From RFPW01 sp040401595 (lineage in GTDB: Bacteria; Pseudomonadota; Gammaproteobacteria; Burkholderiales; Burkholderiaceae_E): a DNA stretch of 8,297 nt. Below are positions 1-5,700 of the stretch, piece after piece. The position numbers and the translations under genes are program-made. The stretch is from the NCBI GenBank assembly GCA_040401595.1, contig JBBAOE010000056.1, positions 1-8,297 on the forward strand. Direction: 5' to 3'. Within the stretch, counting starts at the first letter, position 1. Each line of letters begins with the position of its first letter. The notes under the pieces were generated by a model. That model did no database searches, had not been told where the DNA came from, and saw only the letters and a program-made list of their open reading frames with translations.

Positions 1-18
1 TTAAGTTAGAGACCGCGT

Positions 19-1047
19 TTACTCCGGTTTGATCCCCGCACGGGTGATCAAGGTTTTCCAGTTTTCGTGGTCTGCCCGAATCACGTCCTTGAATTGATCT
101 CCGGTGCCCCCAGTGGGATCAGCCCCGACCTTGACCAGACGGTCGATCACGTCCGGCGCTTTGAGCGCCGCGTTGACCTCACGATTGATCCGGCTGACGA
201 TTTCGGTTGGTGTCTGGGCGGGAACCAGGATCCCGAACCAGTTGCTGATTTCCAGGCCCTTGATCCCAGATTCATTGAACGTTGGAACCTGTGGAAGGGA
301 AGGGCTGCGTTGTGTTCCGGAGACCGCCAGCGGCTTCACTTTGCCGTCTTTGATATGACTTTGCGCTGAAACGACGGAGTCCATCAGAAAGGCGATCTCG
401 CCGGTGATCAGGTCGGGTATGACCAGGCCCGTGCCTCGATACGGGATGTGGACGACAAAGAGGTTACCCGCCCGCCATTTGAACATTTCGGCCGAGAGGT
501 GCGGATAGGTGCCAATGCCGCTCGACCCGAAGTTGTATTTGCCAGGGCTGCGCTTGAGCAGGCTGACAAATTCACTGATGGAATTGGCCGGGAAGTTGGC
601 GCCAACGACCAGCACACTGGGGGCGTTGGCGACGTGGACGACTGGAATGAAATCCCGGGTCGCTTCATAGGGCATTTTCGGATTCAGCGCTGGTCCAACC
701 GAATGGGTCGACGACGTTCCCAGAAGGATCGTGTAACCATCCGGCGCAGATTTGGCGACCATATCGGCACCGATGACACCACCAGCGCCCGGCTTGTTTT
801 CAATCACGACCTGCTGCGATAGCGTCGTCGAGAGTCGGTTCGCGAGTGCCCGTCCGATAATGTCTGTGGCGCCTCCAGGCGGGAACGGGATGATCAGACG
901 GATCGGTCGATTGGGCCAGGGCGACTGAGCGAGCGCTGCCTGGTGGGTCGCCAACGCCAGGGCGGTTCCTGCACATTGGCTCAGGAATTCACGTCGGGCG
1001 GGTCGGTCGGAGGTGGGGCGCAGAAATTTAGGCAGTGTAGGGCTCAT
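19..1047 (-). CDS. Bug/TctC-family tripartite tricarboxylate transporter substrate-binding protein
   Basis: Periplasmic solute receptor of the Bug (TctC) family, which typically binds small carboxylates for a TctA/TctB permease. Seen: after a hydrophobic leader the mature protein begins with the family's first beta strand and glycine loop (PFPPGGATD, residues about 54-62), then ENKPGAGG (about 83-90) and the APDGYT segment, all Bug hallmarks. The leader has a twin-arginine-like motif (RREFLS, residues 18-23), a hydrophobic stretch and an ALA|Q cleavage site near residue 40, suggesting Tat export; LSQC is not a valid lipobox. The ATG at 1047 is chosen (342 aa); an in-frame TTG at 1071 would add eight residues, and neither has a good Shine-Dalgarno sequence. 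No tctA or tctB is in the window, so it is an orphan receptor here, as most Bug proteins are. It is divergent from the MetE-like/TRAP block. The ligand is unknown. Confidence 0.92.
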   Translation of the reverse strand: MSPTLPKFLRPTSDRPARREFLSQCAGTALALATHQAALAQSPWPNRPIRLIIPFPPGGATDIIGRALANRLSTTLSQQVVIENKPGAGGVIGADMVAKSAPDGYTILLGTSSTHSVGPALNPKMPYEATRDFIPVVHVANAPSVLVVGANFPANSISEFVSLLKRSPGKYNFGSSGIGTYPHLSAEMFKWRAGNLFVVHIPYRGTGLVIPDLITGEIAFLMDSVVSAQSHIKDGKVKPLAVSGTQRSPSLPQVPTFNESGIKGLEISNWFGILVPAQTPTEIVSRINREVNAALKAPDVIDRLVKVGADPTGGTGDQFKDVIRADHENWKTLITRAGIKPE

Positions 1048-1075
1048 GATGTATGCGAGGATCCGGGGCAAGCGA

Positions 1076-1107
1076 TTTAAAGATGGCTAAGAAGTTCGAT
1101 TGAATCG
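1076..1107 (-). promoter_or_regulatory. Candidate promoter/operator in the divergent intergenic region
   Basis: The 72 bp between the Bug gene and the MetE-like gene must hold signals for both directions. On the minus strand TTCAAT (1099-1104) and TTTAAA (1076-1081) are 17 bp apart, a weak sigma70-like pair; transcription would then start near 1069, favouring the ATG at 1047 over the TTG at 1071. An 11-bp inverted repeat CGATT-G-AATCG (1097-1107) overlaps this -35 and touches the GGAG preceding the MetE-like gene, so a bound regulator could affect both sides. All of this is inference from short matches. Confidence 0.25.
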
Positions 1108-1119
1108 GAGATAAAGCAA

Positions 1120-2253
1120 GTGATGAACCAGCGTAATAGTCCTCCCTTCCGAGCAGACCATGTCGGGAGCTTTCTGAGGCCAGATTATCTGCTCGAGGCG
1201 CGGGATCGGTTTTTTCGGGAGAAATCGATCTCTGCTGAACAACTGAGACTTGTGGAAGATCGGGCCATCACCGAGATCGTCAAGTTTCAGCATGACGTCG
1301 GTCTTCAGAGCGTGACCGATGGCGAATTTCGGCGAACCTATTTTCATATCGATTTTCTCGAACAACTTGGTGGCGTCAAGACGGATATCCCGGTCACCAT
1401 CCAGCGAGCCGATGGGACCGAAGAACTCGCTCCCCCGGTCATTCGCGTGGTTGACTCCGTTCGTCATGTGAAGGACATTCAACGTGCGGATTTCGAGTAT
1501 CTGCAGTCGCAGGTCCACGCGCTAGGTGGCGCCGATCTGACCGCTAAAGTCACGATCCCGTCGCCAACCATGTTGCATTTTCGCGGTGGACGTGCGGGCA
1601 TCAGTCGTGAGGCATATCCTGATCTCGATCCCGAATTTTATAACGATGTGGCCCGGGCCTATGGCGCGGAATTACAGAGTCTGTTCGATGCGGGTTGTCG
1701 TTACGTTCAGATGGACGACACGAATCTTGCATATTTGTGCGATGAAAAAATGCGGGAAGCGGCTCGTCAACGAGGCGATGATCCCAATGAACTGCCCCAT
1801 CGGTATGCCCAGTTCATCAATAAGGTGGTTGCCCTCAAACCGCCTGGTATGACCCTCGCGATGCATCTGTGTCGAGGGAATTTCAAAAGCACCCACGCGG
1901 CGGCGGGCAATTACGAACCCGTGGCAGAGGCGCTGCTGTCGGAAATGAATCTTGATGCATTTTTCCTGGAATACGATGATGAACGTTCGGGTGACTTTCG
2001 TCCGTTACGTTTTCTGTCCAAAGGTAAAATCGTGGTGCTCGGTTTGGTGACGACGAAATTTGGCGAGATGGAAACGAAAGACAGCCTTAAACGCCGGATC
2101 GACGAGGCTGCCCGATTCGCCCCACTGGAACAGCTATGCCTGAGCCCACAATGCGGTTTTTCGAGCACAGTCCATGGGAACAATATCGCCGTCCAGGCGC
2201 AACGGGATAAGTTGAGACTCGTCGTCGAAACCGCCCGCGAGGTTTGGGCTTGA
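1120..2253 (+). CDS. Single-domain MetE-like (COG0620) zinc-dependent thiol methyl/alkyltransferase
   Basis: Related to the C-terminal catalytic half of cobalamin-independent methionine synthase. Seen: 377 residues against roughly 750 for full MetE, so the N-terminal barrel is absent. Candidate zinc ligands are H249 and C251 (HLC), E284 (FLEYDD) and C345 (SPQCGF), matching His-x-Cys, Glu and Cys of MetE; the Glu-to-Cys spacing of 61 equals that recalled for E. coli MetE (E665, C726), while the Cys-to-Glu interval is 11 longer. QMDDT (197-201) sits where MetE has QIDEP, its thiol-substrate region. Known: this short family includes YxjG/YxjH-like proteins and epoxyalkane:coenzyme M transferase, of similar size, so the product need not make methionine. 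Cytoplasmic, no signal peptide. Start: GGAG at 1107-1110 is 9 nt before GTG 1120 and 12 nt before the adjacent in-frame ATG 1123; GTG is chosen for spacing. A TRAP operon follows after 67 bp, suggesting its substrate is imported. Confidence 0.85.
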   Translation: MMNQRNSPPFRADHVGSFLRPDYLLEARDRFFREKSISAEQLRLVEDRAITEIVKFQHDVGLQSVTDGEFRRTYFHIDFLEQLGGVKTDIPVTIQRADGTEELAPPVIRVVDSVRHVKDIQRADFEYLQSQVHALGGADLTAKVTIPSPTMLHFRGGRAGISREAYPDLDPEFYNDVARAYGAELQSLFDAGCRYVQMDDTNLAYLCDEKMREAARQRGDDPNELPHRYAQFINKVVALKPPGMTLAMHLCRGNFKSTHAAAGNYEPVAEALLSEMNLDAFFLEYDDERSGDFRPLRFLSKGKIVVLGLVTTKFGEMETKDSLKRRIDEAARFAPLEQLCLSPQCGFSSTVHGNNIAVQAQRDKLRLVVETAREVWA

Positions 2254-2307
2254 GCGGTTCAGGGGGCCGGATACCTTGTTTGGTTCACCAGTTAATAATG
2301 ATTTATT

Positions 2308-2313
2308 CAGGAG
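2308..2313 (+). promoter_or_regulatory. Ribosome binding site that fixes the dctP start
   Basis: CAGGAG ends 7 nt before the ATG at 2321, and a second GGAG lies directly against the ATG. The spacing and the signal peptide that begins at 2321 rule out the in-frame TTG at 2276, which would put 15 charged and polar residues ahead of the signal. The AT-rich patch just upstream (about 2292-2306) might include a promoter for the TRAP genes, but no convincing -35/-10 pair is visible. Confidence 0.75.
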
Positions 2314-2320
2314 ATCGGAG

Positions 2321-3352
2321 ATGAAGAAGTTCACGGGGTTGTTGGTTGGTGCTGCAATGGCGGCCGTGTTGGGGACACCAGCGTCTGCGCAGGAGGTAAC
2401 GCTCAAATTCCACCACATCTGGAATCCACAAGCGATGGCTTCGGTCAACGTCATCGTCCCTTGGTGTGAGAAGGTCGCCCGCGAATCGGGTAATCGGTTG
2501 AAGTGTCAGATTCTCCCCGCTATGAGCGGTGGTGGGACTCCGGCCCAGCTCGTAGACCGGGTTAAAGACGGAGTGGACGATCTGATTATTTCTCTTCCTG
2601 GCTACACCGCAGGGCGCTTTCCCAGTACGGAAGTCTTTGAATTGCCCTTCATGTGCAATTCGGCCGAGGCGGGCGCGCGCGCAACCTGGGACTACATGAA
2701 CAAGCATTCCTTGAAGGAGTTTGCGGGTACGAAACTTCTTGCAACCTGGGTGCATGATGAAGGGTATATTCATACTAATTCAAAGCAGGTCAAGGTGTTG
2801 GCGGATTTCAAGGGGCTGAAAATGCGTGCCCCAACCCGTCAGACCAACAAACTGCTTGCCGCCCTTGGGGCTTCTCCGGTCGGCATGCCTTTACCTGCGA
2901 TTCCTGACGCTGTCAGTAAGGGGACCATTGATGGGTTCCTGCTGCCCTGGGAACCGTTACCATCGCTGAAATTGCAGGAAATGGTTAAATTCCATAGCGA
3001 AACGGATCCGTCTCGCCCGGCCTTGTACAGCGCCGTATTTGTCTTCGCCATGAATCAGGCCAAGTACGATGGCCTACCGGCGGACCTGAAAAAGGTGATT
3101 GACAATAACAGTGGCGCCGGTCTGACCCAGCAAATTGGGAAAATCTGGGATAACAGTCAGGGTGCAGCCCGAAAACTGGCTCAGGACCGGGGAAACACCT
3201 TCTACATGATCCCTGGCTCTGAACTGGATAACTGGGTCAAAGCTGCTGCACCGCTCTATGACGACTGGATTGCCGATATGGACAAGCGTGGTGAAAACGG
3301 TAAGGCCTTGCTGTCCGAGGCTCGCGAGCTTCTCGCTAAATACCGGAAGTGA
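2321..3352 (+). CDS. dctP: TRAP transporter periplasmic substrate-binding protein (DctP family)
   Basis: Extracytoplasmic receptor that captures a small carboxylate and delivers it to DctQ/DctM, which import it using an ion gradient. Seen: 343 residues, the usual DctP length; a Sec signal peptide (MKKF, hydrophobic core, ASA|Q after residue 23); then VTLKFHHIWNP, the first strand of the fold. LKMRAPTR carries R169, in the position of the conserved arginine that salt-bridges the ligand carboxylate in family structures such as SiaP; ASPVGMP and TIDGFLLPWEPL are further DctP segments. The ligand is therefore probably an organic acid, but its identity is not readable. The stop codon overlaps the dctQ start. 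The preceding MetE-like gene is 67 bp away on the same strand, so co-transcription is likely but unproven. The symbol is generic for the family and does not imply C4-dicarboxylates. Confidence 0.93.
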   Translation: MKKFTGLLVGAAMAAVLGTPASAQEVTLKFHHIWNPQAMASVNVIVPWCEKVARESGNRLKCQILPAMSGGGTPAQLVDRVKDGVDDLIISLPGYTAGRFPSTEVFELPFMCNSAEAGARATWDYMNKHSLKEFAGTKLLATWVHDEGYIHTNSKQVKVLADFKGLKMRAPTRQTNKLLAALGASPVGMPLPAIPDAVSKGTIDGFLLPWEPLPSLKLQEMVKFHSETDPSRPALYSAVFVFAMNQAKYDGLPADLKKVIDNNSGAGLTQQIGKIWDNSQGAARKLAQDRGNTFYMIPGSELDNWVKAAAPLYDDWIADMDKRGENGKALLSEARELLAKYRK

Positions 3353-3873
3353 TTCAGGGGGTTCTGACCAGCGCATCGCGCTGGTTCGCGCTGGCGGGAT
3401 CCTTCATCGCCTTGTTGGTGGCCGCGATGTCGGTCTACAGCATCATCGGACGGGCATTTCTGTCAAAGCCGCTATTTGGGGATGTTGAAATCACTCAGCT
3501 GGGAATCGCCGCCAGTATTTCGCTGTGCCTGCCCTGGTGCCAACTGCACCGGGGCAATATTCTGGTCGACTTTTTTACCCAAACCACGTCAGGGCGCACC
3601 CGGCAAATTCTCGATTCCGCCGGCGCGTTGCTGCTGGCGGCTATGTGTGTGCTGCTGGCATGGCGGACAACGATGGGTGCCATTGCGGTCAGGGAGGTTT
3701 CCGAGACCTCAATGATTCTGGGCCTGCCAATGTGGTGGGCTTATGTGTCGCTGGCGCCCGGGCTCCTACTTAGTGCGCTGGTAGCGGTTTGGCAAGCTGC
3801 CATGTTGCTCGTGGGTCAAGAGATCCCCGAAGTGGGATCAGGCTCCGCCAAAACCTCGGACGGTTTGGTGTGA
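3349..3873 (+). CDS. dctQ: TRAP transporter small transmembrane subunit (DctQ family)
   Basis: Small inner-membrane subunit that partners DctM in TRAP transport. Seen: 174 residues with four hydrophobic segments (about 12-35, 47-67, 87-109 and 125-155). The loop after helix 2 has the family pattern: acidic GDVEITQ leading into helix 2, then LPWCQLHRGNILVDFF, resembling the conserved R-G-x-I-x-V/D segment of DctQ. The start is GTG at 3349, overlapping the dctP TGA as GTGA; a GGAA is too close to act as a normal ribosome site, so reinitiation after dctP is likely. The first internal Met (residue 27) would destroy helix 1 and is rejected. The gene ends in a TGATG junction with dctM. The hydrophilic C-terminal tail is short and unremarkable. 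Confidence 0.9.
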   Translation: MIQGVLTSASRWFALAGSFIALLVAAMSVYSIIGRAFLSKPLFGDVEITQLGIAASISLCLPWCQLHRGNILVDFFTQTTSGRTRQILDSAGALLLAAMCVLLAWRTTMGAIAVREVSETSMILGLPMWWAYVSLAPGLLLSALVAVWQAAMLLVGQEIPEVGSGSAKTSDGLV

Positions 3874-5195
3874 TGAGCGGTACATCGGTTGGTTTGTGGA
3901 TGTTCGGCTCAATGCTGGTCCTGATGGCACTCAGGGTCCCGATTGCGGCCGCCATGTTTATTCCCGGAGCCGCTGGCTATTGGGTGATGACCAATGATCA
4001 GGCGCTTCTGAATCTGCTCAAGGGCAGCGCGGTAGCCCGCCTGACGGTTTATGACCTGAGTGTCATCCCTCTCTTCTTGCTGATGGGGCAGTTTGCCACT
4101 CAGGGGGGGCTGAGCCGCGCACTGTTCAAATCCGCGGCAGCATTTATGGGGCACATCCGTGGCGGACTTGCCATGGCGTCGATTTTCGCGTCCGGGGCTT
4201 TTGGGGCAGTGTGTGGATCCTCGGTCGCGACCTCCGCCACCATTACCCAGGTTGCATACCCCGAGATGAAGGCCCATGGGTACTCTGGGGGGTTGAGTAC
4301 GGCAACCCTGGCGGTGGGGGGTACCTTGGGGATTTTGATCCCGCCTTCGGTACCTCTTGTTGTCTATGCCATCCTCACGGAGCAGAACATCGCCAAATTG
4401 TTTGCCGCAGCCATGGTGCCCGGGATTCTGGCGATGTTGGGATACGTCGTCGTTGTTGGCTTGGTCTGCCGGTTTCGCCCTCAACTGGCGATGCCATCGA
4501 GGCCGATGCCATGGTCGGAGCGGTTACAGGCATTGCTACAGATCTGGCCTGTGGTGCTGATTTTTGTTGTTGTGTTCGGGGGCATTTACCAGGGAATATT
4601 CTCACCCACCGAGGGGGCAGCGGTGGGGGCAATGGCAACTCTCGTCGCCGGACTGGCCCGCGGGGAACTCGATTGGCAGGGGATCCAACGCAGTTTTCTG
4701 GGCTCCGCTGAGACCAGTGCCATGGTTTTCATGATCTTCCTAGGCGCAGACATGATGAATGCCAGTTTGGCGTTAACGCAGATGCCGGCCCAGCTGGCCC
4801 AGTGGGTGGGTGATTCGAATATCAGTCCCCTGTGGATCGTCGCCTGCGTTCTGGCATTTTATGTTCTTCTCGGTTGTGTCATGGACGAACTGTCCATGTT
4901 GCTTCTGACGATTCCGGTAATTTTCCCAACGATCATGAAGCTGAATCTCTGGGGATTACCCCCCGAGATGAAGGCGATCTGGTTCGGAATTCTTGTGCTA
5001 ATGACGGTAGGGATTGGCATGATTGCTCCCCCAGTCGGGCTCAATGTGTATGTGGTGAATAACATTGCCCGCGAAGTGCCCATGGGCGAAACCTACCGCA
5101 ATGTATTTCCTTTCCTGGCCTGGGATGTAATCCGGGTGATCCTCTTGTTATTTTTCCCGGTGATCAGTTTGGGCCTGGTTCAGGCACTGTTTTGA
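3873..5195 (+). CDS. dctM: TRAP transporter large permease subunit (DctM family)
   Basis: Large inner-membrane subunit forming the translocation path of the TRAP transporter. Seen: 440 residues, almost entirely hydrophobic helices, a normal DctM length. Two internally related re-entrant motifs are intact: GILIPPSVPLVVY (P157-P158) and MIAPPVGLNVYVVN (P386-P387), the paired helical-hairpin signatures of this ion-transporter fold. The SATITQVAYPEMKAHGY stretch before the first motif is also typical. The start is the ATG at 3873, which shares one base with the dctQ stop (TGATG) and lacks a strong Shine-Dalgarno, consistent with coupling; a TTG at 3789 in the same frame lies inside dctQ and adds a polar, non-family leader. 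It is the last gene of the block, followed by a hairpin terminator. Confidence 0.94.
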   Translation: MSGTSVGLWMFGSMLVLMALRVPIAAAMFIPGAAGYWVMTNDQALLNLLKGSAVARLTVYDLSVIPLFLLMGQFATQGGLSRALFKSAAAFMGHIRGGLAMASIFASGAFGAVCGSSVATSATITQVAYPEMKAHGYSGGLSTATLAVGGTLGILIPPSVPLVVYAILTEQNIAKLFAAAMVPGILAMLGYVVVVGLVCRFRPQLAMPSRPMPWSERLQALLQIWPVVLIFVVVFGGIYQGIFSPTEGAAVGAMATLVAGLARGELDWQGIQRSFLGSAETSAMVFMIFLGADMMNASLALTQMPAQLAQWVGDSNISPLWIVACVLAFYVLLGCVMDELSMLLLTIPVIFPTIMKLNLWGLPPEMKAIWFGILVLMTVGIGMIAPPVGLNVYVVNNIAREVPMGETYRNVFPFLAWDVIRVILLLFFPVISLGLVQALF

Positions 5196-5278
5196 TACTG
5201 AATTAACCGAGAAGCCGATCGGGGCTGATCCTTATCCAGATCCCCTAATCAAGCTCAGCATTTCGAACGGCAAATAAA

Positions 5279-5310
5279 AAAGCCCTGTTCGTTTTATCGA
5301 CCAGGGCTTT
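5279..5310. terminator. Intrinsic terminator between converging genes, strongest on the minus strand
   Basis: AAAGCCCTG (5279-5287) pairs perfectly with CAGGGCTTT (5302-5310). Inside the loop TCG (5289-5291) can pair with CGA (5298-5300), extending the stem after one mismatch. Read on the minus strand the stem runs into TTTTTTATTTG (5272-5282), a classic U-tract, so it should end the small minus-strand gene. Read on the plus strand it is followed only by TTTCTC, so it would end dctM less efficiently. The convergent gene order fits a shared bidirectional terminator. Confidence 0.88.
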
Positions 5311-5356
5311 CTCAGTCAACCGAAGAGCCGCGTTGCCACGGCCTCCGGCAGAAGAA

Positions 5357-5542
5357 TTACTTCTTCTCTGCTTTTTTCTCTTCTTTCTTCATTTCAGGCT
5401 TTGCTGCATCTTTCGCAGGAGCAGCAGCGGCCGGAGCCGCAGCAGGTGCAGCAGGTGCAGCAGCAGCGTGCGAGCCAGCGAAAGCAGGCATGCCGATCGA
5501 AGCAATGGCTGCGAAAACGAGTGCGGTGATCATTTTGTTCAT
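5357..5542 (-). CDS. Small exported Ala/Pro-rich protein with Lys/Glu-rich C terminus
   Basis: I do not recognise a named family. The 61-residue product has a clear Sec signal peptide (MNKMITALVFAAIASIGMPAFA, cleavage near residue 22-23). The mature part, under 40 residues, consists of an Ala/Pro run (SHAAAAPAAPAAAPAAAAPA) and a charged tail ending EMKKEEKKAEKK. Such composition suggests an extended, disordered periplasmic peptide, perhaps binding an acidic surface or the cell wall; that is inference. Start: ATG at 5542 with GGAA 7 nt upstream; the in-frame upstream extension would bury the signal. Support for a real gene: signal peptide, ribosome site, a plausible promoter (5578-5607) and its own strong terminator. 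It is monocistronic and converges on dctM. Similar short Ala/Lys-rich exported peptides are common and poorly annotated in betaproteobacteria. Confidence 0.8.
   Translation of the reverse strand: MNKMITALVFAAIASIGMPAFAGSHAAAAPAAPAAAPAAAAPAKDAAKPEMKKEEKKAEKK
5441..5458. repeat. Two tandem copies of a 9-bp unit (AGCAGGTGC) within the Ala/Pro run
   Basis: AGCAGGTGC occurs at 5441-5449 and again at 5450-5458, inside a longer GCA/GCC-rich tract (about 5411-5470). The unit is a multiple of three, so gain or loss of a copy would add or remove three residues without a frameshift. Confidence 0.7.
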
Positions 5543-5577
5543 GGTGCTATTCCAAAAAAAGGTTGCGTGCGCTGGGT

Positions 5578-5607
5578 AGCATAAACCCAATCAGGAACAT
5601 GAAGCAA
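5578..5607 (-). promoter_or_regulatory. Putative sigma70 promoter of the small exported protein gene
   Basis: On the minus strand TTGCTT (5602-5607) and TATGCT (5578-5583) are separated by 18 bp. They match the -35 and -10 consensus at three and four of six positions. Transcription would begin near 5571, giving a leader of about 29 nt that includes a run of seven U just before the GGAA ribosome site. Confidence 0.45.
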
Positions 5608-5661
5608 TGAGTTCTTGAGAGCGTTGCTGCTATCCTGTTTAACGCTTGGCGAAGTCCTTGG

Positions 5662-5692
5662 TTGACGTTCAATTGAATCTATCCGGTACATT
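5662..5692 (+). promoter_or_regulatory. Putative promoter and palindromic operator upstream of the TPR/HupE-like operon
   Basis: TTGACG (5662-5667) is a five-of-six -35 match. The best -10 is TACATT (5687-5692), with a long 19-bp spacer. A perfect 10-bp palindrome TTCAATTGAA (5668-5677) lies directly behind the -35, a usual place for a repressor or for an activator acting on a long-spacer promoter. The predicted start is only a few bases before the ATG at 5701, which would make the transcript nearly leaderless. Confidence 0.4.
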
Positions 5693-5700
5693 CGGCCTCT

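Noticed and set aside
448..822. Plus-strand open frame inside the Bug receptor gene
   Set aside because: The opposite strand encodes a clear full-length Bug protein with family motifs; this frame has no motif and no start signal.
949..981. LSQC in the Bug leader as a lipoprotein signal
   Set aside because: Glutamine directly before the cysteine does not fit a lipobox, and a normal ALA|Q cleavage site follows a twin-arginine-like motif.
1120..2253. Naming the MetE-like gene metE
   Set aside because: The protein has half the MetE length and sits in a transporter cluster. The short family includes other thiol transferases, so the symbol would overstate the function.
2276..2320. Upstream TTG extension of dctP
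   Set aside because: It would place 15 polar residues before a normal signal peptide, whereas the ATG at 2321 has a strong ribosome site at proper spacing.
3789..3872. Upstream TTG extension of dctM inside dctQ
   Set aside because: It adds a charged leader not typical of DctM; the TGATG junction at 3871-3875 is the standard coupled start.
5215..5222. CCGATCGG palindrome after dctM
   Set aside because: An 8-bp palindrome is expected by chance at this scale and no promoter or gene start lies beside it.
5333..5584. Plus-strand open frame rich in Cys, Arg and Ser, opposite the small exported protein gene
   Set aside because: It is the complement of the GC-rich Ala/Pro tract, its composition follows from the repeat, and it has no ribosome site or recognisable domain. 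The minus-strand frame has a signal peptide, promoter and terminator.
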